Below are positions 54,990-64,000 of a DNA stretch of 64,000 nucleotides, in pieces; within the stretch, counting starts at the first letter, position 1; the number at the start of each line of letters is the position of its first letter. The DNA is from Pyrrhosoma nymphula (Eukaryota > Arthropoda > Insecta > Odonata > Coenagrionidae), in the NCBI GenBank assembly GCA_963573305.1, contig OY754339.1, forward strand, positions 11,579,941 to 11,643,940, given 5' to 3'. The notes below the pieces were generated by a model. It did no database searches, was not told the origin of the DNA, and saw nothing but the letters and a program-made list of their open reading frames with translations. Position numbers and translations under genes: made by a program.

Positions 54990-57030
54990 GTGCAATCCAT
55001 AGTAAAAGTAACTGTAACAATTCAGTGAGAGAATATGTCAAGGGAGTTCATAAGTGCAAATTTGAAGAAAGGGGAAATGATTGTGCTGTACTGCAGAGGA
55101 ATTTCTGTGTGTAAATGGAGAGACAAGAAGGATGCGCATGTTAATGCGTATCGTGAACGCCCAACAATAACTAAAACCGGCAAGATATCTATAAAAACAG
55201 AAGAGGCTAACATGAAGCTGCAAGTTGTGATGGACTATAATAAGCAAATGAACAACATGGGCAGGCAAAATCAGCAGCTAGCCTCTGTTCCCATTATGCA
55301 CCACTATGCAAGAGGCTATCGTAAAATATATTCTTATGTAATGGCAGGGTGTCCGGTGAATCTCAATTTCTTTTTTCCCTGAGTTTTCCAGGCATATTTT
55401 TGAATTTTCCAGGGTCATGTCGCACTTCATTTCTAACATATTTTTAATGAATTTCTTATAAAATTGGCATATTTTGCAGATTTGAAAAATACGAGACATG
55501 TCAGTACCTACTTTGAGTTAAATAATAGAGTATACAAGGAATGTGGAGTAATACAGGTTTCATTTCAACCAACAAATAAACAAAAACGGTTAACTGACAA
55601 CAAAATTTGAGTCAGGTGCAATTTGATCGCAATGAATTAGATTCAGCATAGTTTGATAAAGAACTTGTAAATAAAAGAAAACTGGTGTGATTTTTCTCAA
55701 CAAGTGCATTTCCGATTCAACTTCTGCAACAAATTTCTCGGCTTTTCAAGAAATTTGTTTTTTTTTTTGGGTTTGCAGCTCTTGAACTTTTTTCAGTACC
55801 TCTTTATTATTCTTTTTTCCCCTGAGGCTTTGGTACCTTTCCTCTTCTCTGCTAAGGCTTCACTGCACTTTGCATGAGCATTTCGGAAACTGTGAATTAA
55901 TTGCTTTGTGATATATCACAAATTTTACCTATAGGTACGGATCTACCACCCGAAATAATTCAATTTGAAAAAAATTGTATATGTTGGACAATACACGAAT
56001 TATAATTAACTTGAGTTGACCCTGTACAAAGGGCCTGTCAACTTCAAACCCAAGGGCTGTGATTTCAACACGCAGTGACCGCAAAATGTATTTCCGCTCC
56101 TTCAAAAACATTTCTAAAACGAGGGGTGTTGAGATTATTGGGTGAGGATTATATCAATCATATAACAATGCCCAATTATCCATTTAGGATGCCGGCCGAA
56201 TGAATCGTAAATTTGGCAACAACAAGAATTCAAGTCATACGGCTCTTCGAATGGAATCAAGATTTCCGTGCGGAATTCTGTTTCCGCTGAAGGAGATATA
56301 CAATCGCATTTTGGCATCAACTCTGATTCCATTCGTAGCGGCCATTTTACATGGGAATTATTCTATGTGGAATTTGCCCTGTTATGCAATTGGCCCCCTG
56401 GACTGCGCGAAGCACAAGCTGCGAGCGGGCACACAGCTGCAAAAAGAGTATGAAATGAACAGGGAGCGCAAGGCTACGCTGATTATGAGCCAAGCATAAT
56501 TCAATCAAAGACGCAGGTTAAACCTCTCTCTCTGCCTCAATGGAAACCGGCTACCATCCATTTTCAAGGGTTTTTCGGAAAAATGCAAAAATTCCCTGAG
56601 TTTTCCCTGAGTATTCCAGGACAAAATATTTCCCTGAGTTTTCCAGGTTTTCAAGGTTTTCCAGGTCGCCGGACACCCTGAATGGTTATGGTACTGTGTA
56701 ACTCATTTGTACTGTTTCAAAGTGACTGGAAATAATTTAGTTGGAGAAAACGTAGAGGAACAAATCCCAAAGAGAGAACATGCTGGAATACAGGAGAAAG
56801 GGACGACCAACACCGTCCGGGCCTTCACCGATTAAATTTCAAGCATTGAACTGGGCTCATTATCCAAATGGAATTCATCCCAATCCGATTAAAAAGAATT
56901 TATCTTAGATCTGTGAACTCTGCATGCAACAGGGGAAGAAGAATGAGAGTATGTACATGGGAATGCGAACAATGCAAAGCTGCACGACACCTCTCTGACT
57001 ACTTCAAAACATAATCAAAAAAGGCATAGA
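54990..57030 (+). pseudogene. piggyBac-type transposase 3' part, split by an inverted-repeat element
   Basis: Part 1 (about 55035-55344) reads MSREFISANLKKGEMIVLYC, VCKWRDKKDAHVNAY and VVMDYNKQMNNMGRQNQQLA, then HHYARGYRKIYSYVM, all in the order of piggyBac-family transposases. Part 2 resumes at 56681 in the same frame (VMVLCNSFVLFQ) and, with stops and shifts, reaches a Cys-pair region (LCMQQGKKNE, CEQCKAARHLSDYFKT) like the piggyBac C-terminal zinc ribbon, ending near 57012. A 1336-bp element lies between. The N-terminal and catalytic parts are missing. Confidence 0.8.
55345..56680. mobile_element. non-autonomous inverted-repeat DNA transposon, 1336 bp
   Basis: The ends are CAGGGTGTCCGG (55345-55356) and its exact reverse complement CCGGACACCCTG (56669-56680), flanked by the 5-bp duplication AATGG (55340-55344 and 56681-56685). 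TTCCCTGAGTTTTCCAGG-like blocks are repeated near both ends (about 55377 and 56632), in the same orientation. No intact transposase was found inside. The superfamily is not clear; 5-bp duplications are unusual for hAT. Confidence 0.85.
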
Positions 57031-58431
57031 GGTAAGACGAAAAGATCTACTGTGAATGTAATTTTCCTAGTTTATGCGTAGTTACATTTATTGATGTTTA
57101 CAATTATTAGTCTTTAAAGTTATGGTTAATATAAAAGCTATTACCATTTGAGTATGACAAGCTCATCAATATCAGATGTACCATAAGACATTATTGTGAT
57201 TCTTTAGAGGTTATGACTACAAAGAATAGGGAAAATGCTCAAAAACATTAACCCAGCAGACTGAAAATTTCAGGGAGTACAGATAAAAATCATGAAGATA
57301 TAATTTTACTTCAGAGAAAAAAATTATTAACAAAAATAAATTTAACACAAATAAAATAATGCTTTTTTGGGATTGTTTACAAATAAAATAAAATACATAT
57401 GTCTCACATTGGCATTTGAAAATTTAGTCAAATTATTCCATATTATATGCCTACAAGGAAAATTCCATTTTGAATAGTTATCTACAGCCAGAGAATTAAA
57501 TAAAATTCAAACGAATTATTAAAAAAAAATAGGAATAAAGGGTCAGAAAATCTCATGGATATTACGTAATAGCCAAATGGATTGAGGATGTTCCTAACAA
57601 CTTCAAGGCTATAAATAATGTTGGGAGTTCTATTAAAAATTTGTAAATGATCATTAACACGGCATTTGTCTTCTATTGCAGAAAAATGAACACAGTTTAT
57701 GAATAAGGTTCTTTCACATGAGATGAAAAATCTGTACATGTGTTAATCAACCAACTTGTGTTAACATGGTGTTGGTAGTGATAGGGTAAGCAGACAAGCA
57801 TATGGAAATCAATTTACATTAAAATTAAAAATAAATAAATTTAACAATAATTTTCCTTTGACATGTGGCACAGATTCCTGGTATTCCTGACACACTTTAT
57901 GTTTACATGGGATATTCACTAAAAAAACCTCATGAGGCAAATTGTTTCAGTCATTGTGTAACACAATGACTAGAACACATTGGAACAATGGTGCAACACA
58001 ATTTTGTCATATTTTTCATTCTTCTTATCATATATTTTTCTTAACTGTCATCAGCAAAGAGCAATGGTTTAAAAATACCCCTCTGATAATATCCTGTGGC
58101 CTAAATAATTTTTTTACAGCCTCACTACATTACACTTTGTCGGAAAGTTATTAAAAACATTCACAGTGTTTATTCCTTATCATACTACCACTACACCGGG
58201 TATTTCTCTCTTCAAAATCAATTATGAAAATAAAATTCACAATGATGCAAAAATATAATTCCAGAAACTAGAAAGATCCAGACACTGTGTTCTTTCTCTT
58301 ACTTCATTCTCCAAAATTTTACAGCGGAAGCATAAAGTCTAGTCCACAATTGGTCACGAACTTAAACTATCAAGCTGTCAATAAAGTCCTCTTTAAGCAG
58401 TCTACGGAAGCAGTTCCCAATCTGTCTTAAT

Positions 58432-58720
58432 TTGCCCGCCCTGGGGGCTTATTCACGAACGATTCTGAAATGTCACCTTGACAATGGTAAGTCGTCGAGG
58501 CGACAATTTCGAGGGCCAGGAAATCGCGTTCCGCGCGATTCACGGAGCAGAAATAGAGGCTTTCAACAAATTACGAAGATTGCTGAGGCTTGCACAGTTG
58601 ACGTCATGGGCTGTCGAGGGTAGCGTCACCAATGATATTCGGCATTCTTCTTTTTACCATGATCCCTCGCGTGAAATTGCAAGCATGGATTCTAATATGA
58701 GAGGTTAGTTCGAAAACTTT
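58432..58720 (+). other. unidentified GC-balanced block
   Basis: Starting GGGGGCTTATTCACGAACG, this block has a 76-codon frame (58478-58708) with no recognisable domain and a GAG|GTTAG donor-like end. It may be a Harbinger-type end next to the Myb/SANT relic downstream, but no matching right end was found. Confidence 0.25.
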
Positions 58721-59149
58721 TTCTATTTGTATCAATAAATGGGGACGCCAACTGAACCGCATTTTCGTAGATTTCTGGCAACTCGCTGTTAATGTAAAAT
58801 ATACCAACCAAAAGTTTATGTCCAGTGCATAAATTTTATTGTTCCCCCTGTTATAACATATTTCGAAGAACATACTGTTCATGGTAACACTAATGTTTCA
58901 TGAAATCGACTGGGATCCGATTTCTTAAAATAATCAATGATTTTCTTGTATATAATTTAATCACATAAGTTTTGCCATAAATATTTAGGGATAATTGGTG
59001 GCCCCAATTTACAATATATTATGCAATTTAAGGCTTATAAAAAAGTGATATCAATTAATGGTAAACCTGAACAATTACATAAAAATGGAATAAATCTTTG
59101 ACAACATTAACATAAGCCATTGTTCAATGCCTTATTTTATAATTCTCAA

Positions 59150-59900
59150 CCAGAAGATTCTTCTGAATGTTGCCAAAAGGCACGGGTATCCCACGAACAA
59201 CGTAAGTTGCTGTTGCAATTCATGAGGGAAAAACCTGGGCTGGCAAGGAAACAGGCTCACAGGCAGCCATGCCGGCACTCTAAAACAGCGTTTGTGAGCA
59301 GAGTTAGCCGACATTCATAATGCCTGCCCCAGAGGTACCACAGTCCAGTGAAATGGGTGAAGGCAATTGAAATTTCGCATGTCACATACCTACATGCCGA
59401 CCTAAATATTGTCAGTGGTCAACCGAGGTGGTAAGGATATTTTTTTACATGAGCTGCTTATCTTTCTTATTGTGTAATTTTATCAACCGATGCTTAATAT
59501 ACTTATCTAAGTGGTTGGCATGTAGTCGTTTGAATTCATAGAATGTTAAAAATAGAAAGTTGAGCTCAGATTACTAATGTGTTATAAAAACAATTCTCTT
59601 TATTAGACATGGCAATAATGGCGCCTGGATATTTAAAAAAAAAGCAGCAAAAATAAAAATTCATGCTGGAGGGACAGGAGGGGGGCACCGTTTAAAGGTT
59701 CCTCCCCTCTCCAATATGGAGGAACAGGTACTCTCCATAATTGGGGAAAAGGCTGTGGATGGGGAGGAAGGGCTTGCCGACCCTTTGACAGAAAGTTTAA
59801 TACATTTTTGGCATAATAATTTAGAACAAAGGATTCTCATTGCTCATACAATAATTGTAGATGGACTCTACAACTCAATCAATCTTGAGCTAATATAAGT
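59150..59900 (+). pseudogene. Myb/SANT-like (NAIF1/Zeste-type) protein relic
   Basis: A first exon-like part (about 59170-59320) has KARVSHEQRKLLLQFMREKP and GLARKQAHRQP, the first helix region of a Myb/SANT-like DNA-binding domain. The part after an ATTAG acceptor near 59607 has KIHAGGTGGGHRLKVPPLSN and MEEQVLSIIGEKAVDGEEGL. A T-G-G-G linker and an E-x-x-V-L-x-I-I-G motif are typical of this family. Frames are broken in the middle of the domain. A further exon-like stretch may follow at about 60154. Such proteins accompany Harbinger transposons and also occur as host genes. Confidence 0.5.
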
Positions 59901-61862
59901 ATAAATAGTAAAGGATGACATAAATTAGCAATATCAATCAAAAAACATGCGTAAGATGGACAGTAAGTGGTATTATGGCTCCTATCATTAGTGATCTTCA
60001 TCACATAATGTTAATTTCAATTGATGAACATGTTAGGTTGGGAAAAATTAACCTAGCGTTTATTCTTGAACCTGTTAAAACATATGGCATGAGTAAGAGT
60101 CATCTGTTAAATTTCATAAGTCGTTATTTAATGTAATCTTCACTTTATTTCAGCACCGCCACAACCTAGCTCCATCCACTCAGACCATAACACATACACT
60201 ACCAACATTTGATCCACAACCTCCACAAACTACAACAGTAACGGATGACAATCTATATCATTCAATTCCCAAAACTCAACAACCTCTTCATCACATCCAT
60301 TTGCATTTCAATGGGAAGTTAGAAAAAAACAGAGGAAATATACTTAATTAAACTAAAGCAAGGCTTAAGGGAAAATTAAGGAACCCAATATATAAGTGGA
60401 TCAATCACTCTAGGGATTGACGTGTGCATGTGATGCACTGGAGAGGCAAAATGTTCCAGTGTCCTGGTCACTGCCCCATACACTATGTACCATGTTTCTG
60501 CTATGCATCATTTATCTTTCAAAAAAAACATGAGCTAATGAGATGTCTCCTGATGAGATGGATTAAGGCTAGTATTTATTTATACCTATTTAAATTTCTC
60601 TCTCATGCTATATTGTAACCCTACGGGTTAAATGCCACGGGTTGGCAGCACCCGCGGCGCGAGTAAAAATGGATTATCCGTCGAACGCCGGGAATTTGGC
60701 ATTACACCCGGCGTAATAATGGGTGAGAAAGCGTAGGTAAGGAGGGGGCAATAATAGGAAAAACGGCGTCAGTAGTTAGGGGGACAAGAAGAGAAAGGGA
60801 GGGAGAGTGAAAAAGGTACGAGAGGAGAACATGAGATAAAGGGCGCGTAGAGGATGGAAAGATAAGGTGTAAGCGCCAGGAGAGCAGATTACACGGTGGA
60901 CGCCGGAGAAAGGAGGAAGAGCGGAGGGAATAGCAGGAACGAGGGATCACCGTGAGGAAATCCTGCGGGAAGGAGCACGCCAGACCAACGTCGCGGTCCA
61001 GCGGATCACCGAAACCAGTAGCCACGATAAGTGGAAAATATCTGAACATTGAAATGGTTATTTAAAAAAAGAAAACAGCCCACTGCAAAATTGCATATAA
61101 AAATTTAATTAAGATTATTAATTAGAATAAACATTTCTATTAATTTGTAAATTGGGCCCAATCGAAACTAAAGGAATTGAATACAGAAATATTTGTGCAT
61201 GAAAAATATAAATGTTTTCTTTGTTTAATTTCCTTAATTGAACGGTACATTCAGGGCATTGATATATGTATATGCGTGTAATACATGTACCTGTGTAAGA
61301 GTGTGTGGAAGGAAACAAATGAGCTAGCCGGAAGACAAGTGAAAGGTAAGGTAACCGAAAGCGAAAGGGGTGAGGGTTACAATATATGTAAATACTATAA
61401 TATGAGATTCAACAGGCAACCCAAAATCTCATGTTCTTCCAGAAATTTTCCACATGATTCCTCACTTTACCATTAGAAGCTCTGATATTTGAGTTGGGTC
61501 AATTGACCCACACCCGTTTCCTTGATGCATACATGCTTCAGCATTTGCAAAATTGACTTTTGAAAGTAACATGAATTCATTCACTACCAAAACATTTAAA
61601 TGCTTGAAAAATTAGTGAAAATTGGCAGCAATGTCTTCAAATTGGCTGTGACATGAAAGGTTCCACATTTTATTTACTATACATACACATATATAACAGT
61701 CATAGCACAATTCTTTCATGTTCTTTAATTTTCAATTACCTATGGCCAACACTTTCACATTTCAGGATTATATATCAAAAGAATGTTTCAAGGCAGTGGT
61801 GGGGGTCTCCCATTTCGGAGCTTTGTACAAAAAAATTTTTTTCCTAACTAGTAATTACTTAC

Positions 61863-61973
61863 CTTATTCTTCAAAATAATATCTCTATTTTCTCTTTTGA
61901 ACAGTTCAATTTTTTTATTTGTAGCTATCACATCGATGTTATTTGTTAGGTTCCATATTATTGTCTCCAGTTC
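61863..61973 (-). CDS. Mat1: Mat1 internal exon (first one in window)
   Basis: 111 bp, 37 codons, phase 0. On the minus strand acceptor TTTTCTAG is followed by ELETIIWNLTNNIDVIATNK and the exon ends ENRDIILKNK at the donor AAG|GTAAGT. Human MAT1 has the similar [20 protein letters not shown] and KENKDVIQKNK. It joins directly to the exon at 53906. Upstream exons, including the RING finger, are not seen up to 64000. Confidence 0.93.
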
Positions 61974-61974
61974 C

Positions 61975-62340
61975 TAGAAAAGAAAAGAAACTTGTGAACC
62001 AAGAGAGCCATAAAGATTTCCAGTAAAAGCAAACTGCATACATACTTTCAAACAACTTAAAAGAAGGAAGTAGAATGGGGAAATATCTGAATCAAAAATA
62101 CTATAAGTTTATACCATGGCCAAGCAAATACACAGTTTGCGCAAATAATTATATGTGACAGACTCTGTACACACCCACACTCATACATTCACTTTTTGAA
62201 AATTAGCAATGCATTAGAAGGAAATTATTGACTAATAAAATTTAGTGGAAGATTTCTATATGTATGAAGATATCATATATCTTCGAGTATAAGTTGATTA
62301 GAATGTGCAACAGGTATAATAAGTATTCTAGAGAATTGGA
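61975..62340. other. Mat1 intron sequence before the LINE
   Basis: AT-rich sequence with no recognised feature, presumably intronic because the Mat1 5' exons have not yet appeared. Confidence 0.45.
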
Positions 62341-62461
62341 CATATTTGGTCCAAGATCAGTTTGTTCGGATCGGACTCCCTGTTTGACCAGCAGCGGCAC
62401 CGATCACCTAGATTTGTGCAGCAGTGATTTTAGTGTGTTATTTTTTGAAATCGCATTTTGC

Positions 62462-62531
62462 GAAGTAGTATTGTGAAGTGAAGTAGTGTTGTGAAGTGAA
62501 GTAGTGTTGTGATGTGAAGTAGTGTTGTGTA
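62462..62531 (+). repeat. 18-bp tandem repeat in the LINE leader
   Basis: Four units of GAAGTAGTGTTGTGAAGT (the first and third with one change, the last incomplete at 16 bp). Confidence 0.8.
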
Positions 62532-62933
62532 GCAGCCTGGTCCTGCAGCTGACGGTGTAACGGATAAGTAGTCGCTGACCATCTTATTTTCTTTAATTTA
62601 TTTTCCTTTATTCAAGTGTCTTACTAGTTTGTCGTGATTGCTTAGTTATAATTTGTCTTGCTTTTGTGGTTAAGTAGTATTATAGAACTTAAAATTATTA
62701 ATAGTTCCTAGGTATTAATATTGACTCTTAATAATCATTTGATCCCATACGTGCGTGCGTGTTCTAGTAACTGATCCATTGCATCTTTGTTCTTTAACCG
62801 TCTAACTACTTTGCTAGAAAGTACTTCTTACGCAACCTTGCGTATCGTGCTTGATTCGCTTATACCCGCCTTATACATTTAGAGGACTTAGTGTAAATTC
62901 ACATCGTTTAAGTGCTAAAGCCTGTAGAATAGT

Positions 62934-63965
62934 ATGGCCGGCCCTAGTTCCTCTGTAGCGAACCTCAAGAGCAAGGTGAAGAGCGACCTCCTCGAGGCAC
63001 GTGTCGCCGAACTTGAGAGGTTGGTTGCGGAGATGCACGCCCGGGTTGCGGGTTGTGGGGGGTTCTCGGGATCCGGTGGTCGTAGTGTTTCTCCCGGGAC
63101 CTTGCACAGCACCAAGGTGGTGTCCCGGGCATGCTCGGGGGCGAAAGCAAGTGCGATTGCCCTGGGGAAGACGGTGCGGTCTTCGGGTCGGGGGATGACT
63201 CACAGCCTGGGGCCCGGGTGGGTGGTTGTGCCCCAAGGGCGGGGGGCGGTGGCTCGGCCGAGTCGGGGAGTGGGGGAAGCGGAGGCTAATTCCATCCCCG
63301 TTCGCAACAGCTTCGCGGTTTTGTCGGAGGACAATTCTGGGGGGCCAGTTAGCGAGGTCAGGAACGAACCCCTCGTTGCAAGGGACTCAACTTCGAACGG
63401 CAGCCGGGCTGGGAGGGCAGGGATAGTATTGTTAGGGAGTTCAAACGTCCGGTGGATTTTCCCCCAGTTAGAGAAGAGGGCAAGGAGAGACGGAGCGGAC
63501 CAACGGGTCATCTCCTGGTGTATACCAGGGGGAATCGTACCCAATTCTACGGCGGTGGTAAAAGCAGCGGTGAAGGACACGGGCTGCTCTAGACTGCGGG
63601 TGGTGGCCCATGTCGGCACCAATGATGCTTCCGAGCGTAGAGCCGATGAGATCTTGGATTCCTTTAGGGATCTAAAATCGGAGGTGGAACGCGTTCGGAG
63701 GGGCACTGGTGTCGATCTGCGACTATCCATCTGCAGCATTGTTCCACGGACTGACTGCGGCCCTCGAGTTTGGGACAGGATTGCCTGGATCAACAAGAGG
63801 CTGTGGAAATTCTGTGTGAGCATTGGGGCAGAGTTCGTGGATCTTCGGCCGGTGCTTAGATCGTGCCGGGCTCCCCTCAACTCGTCTGGGGTGCATTATT
63901 CCAACGAGGCGTCTGAACGGGTGGCTCGTAGGATTTTTGAGCACTGTAGATATTTTTTAGACTAG
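62934..63965 (+). CDS. LINE ORF1 with SGNH/GDSL-esterase-like domain
   Basis: An intact 343-codon frame from ATG at 62934. An N-terminal helical stretch (VKSDLLEARVAELERLVAEM) is followed by a Gly/Ser-rich linker. The SGNH-like domain spans residues about 165-340: VLLGSSNVRWIF (Ser block), VVAHVGTNDAS (Asn block) and SSGVHYSNEASERVARRIF (His block). CR1/L2-type LINEs carry an esterase domain in ORF1. The usual Asp of the D-x-x-H block is Ser here, and the first block is GSS rather than GDS. The codon use is GC-rich compared with its surroundings. Function in retrotransposition is inferred. Confidence 0.8.
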   Translation: MAGPSSSVANLKSKVKSDLLEARVAELERLVAEMHARVAGCGGFSGSGGRSVSPGTLHSTKVVSRACSGAKASAIALGKTVRSSGRGMTHSLGPGWVVVPQGRGAVARPSRGVGEAEANSIPVRNSFAVLSEDNSGGPVSEVRNEPLVARDSTSNGSRAGRAGIVLLGSSNVRWIFPQLEKRARRDGADQRVISWCIPGGIVPNSTAVVKAAVKDTGCSRLRVVAHVGTNDASERRADEILDSFRDLKSEVERVRRGTGVDLRLSICSIVPRTDCGPRVWDRIAWINKRLWKFCVSIGAEFVDLRPVLRSCRAPLNSSGVHYSNEASERVARRIFEHCRYFLD

Positions 63966-64000
63966 AGGGTAGGTCATCTAGTGGGATTTGTAAAGATTTA

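Larger units (their letters stand above)
53907..61862 (-). other. Mat1 intron with transposon relics
   Basis: 7956 bp. It holds the split piggyBac copy (54990-57030), a Myb/SANT-like relic (59150-59900) and AT-rich DNA. I see no gene at 53960-54980, 57040-58430, 58720-59140, 59910-60150 or 61060-61860. At 60640-61050 the sequence is purine-rich with low complexity (GGAGAGAG, AGGAGG), and its minus-strand ORF is a by-product of that. Confidence 0.7.
46850..61973 (-). other. Mat1: Mat1 gene span (3'UTR and three coding exons; 5' part outside window)
   Basis: MAT1 is the assembly factor of the CDK-activating kinase (CDK7, cyclin H, MAT1) in TFIIH. It acts in the nucleus in transcription initiation, cell-cycle kinase activation and repair. 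Three exons in the right order and phase (phase 0 at both junctions) encode the coiled-coil and the C-terminal cyclin H/CDK7-binding part. The N-terminal RING finger is not in the window and must lie beyond 64000. Introns are 7956 bp and 5808 bp and full of transposon relics. TTTATT at 46870-46875 (AATAAA on the minus strand) is a plausible poly(A) signal. Confidence 0.85.
62360..64000 (+). mobile_element. 5' part of a LINE (CR1/L2-type) with esterase-domain ORF1, runs off the window
   Basis: A leader of about 570 bp includes an 18-bp tandem repeat at 62462-62531. A long intact ORF1 follows at 62934-63965. ORF2 should begin soon after 64000. The start position is an estimate based on where GC content rises. 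It lies antisense to Mat1, probably in its intron. Confidence 0.65.

Noticed and set aside
60702..61049. 115-codon minus-strand ORF rich in Leu, Ser and Pro
   Set aside because: It reads the complement of a purine-rich low-complexity stretch; no domain or splice evidence supports it.
63200..63880. 226-codon minus-strand ORF
   Set aside because: It lies opposite the intact SGNH-type ORF1 and has no recognisable motif; its length follows from GC-rich codon bias.

Overview
This window is repeat-rich animal DNA, almost certainly from an arthropod and most likely an insect. The evidence is intron-split genes with GT/AG splice sites and long introns, one conserved host gene (Mat1, a TFIIH/CDK-activating kinase subunit), and a dense mixture of metazoan transposons: P, pogo/Tigger, hAT, piggyBac, IS630/Tc1-like, EnSpm-like, Penelope-like, Jockey/CR1-type LINEs and Gypsy-type LTR elements. 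I see no prokaryotic operons, rRNA, CRISPR arrays or intact tRNA genes. The species cannot be named from the sequence.

Layout: 0.2-2.7 kb is a decayed pogo/Tigger-like transposon. 3.3-5.0 kb is a 5'-truncated LINE. 5.1-5.6 kb is an exon-like ORF of an IS630/Tc1-like transposase. 5.66-10.12 kb is a nearly complete P-type element (THAP domain plus transposase in five exons) with several lesions. 10.6-11.06 kb is the GIY-YIG end of a Penelope-like element. 11.0-14.8 kb holds two related LINE copies with only ORF1 (gag) and no ORF2. 14.98-22.64 kb is a young but defective Gypsy element with 887/874-bp LTRs. 22.9-32.4 kb is Jockey-like LINE territory: a gag fragment, then one LINE cut in half by a head-to-tail pair of another LINE family (9-bp target duplication). 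32.4-35.3 kb is a patchwork of repeat, Myb/SANT-like, hAT and LINE relics. 35.3-38.3 kb is a ZMYM1-type hAT element holding a solo LTR. 38.4-39.4 kb is an EnSpm-like relic on the minus strand. 40.2-45.1 kb is a multi-exon BEN-domain gene, now a pseudogene, split by two LTR-element insertions.

From 47.4 kb to beyond the right edge lies Mat1 on the minus strand. Three coding exons are visible (61973-61863, 53906-53655, 47846-47400); the RING-finger exons must lie outside the window. Its introns carry a foldback repeat, an IS630-like relic, a piggyBac copy split by a 1.3-kb inverted-repeat element, a Myb/SANT-like relic, and at the right edge the start of a LINE whose ORF1 carries an SGNH-esterase-like domain.

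The genes form no pathway together. The main story is layered transposition: several nested insertions can be dated relative to each other, because removing the inserted element with one copy of its target duplication restores the interrupted reading frame. Small recurrent sequence units shared by otherwise unrelated elements (a covarying hairpin, a TGAGACACGA motif near element starts, hammerhead-like cores) are the least explained features.
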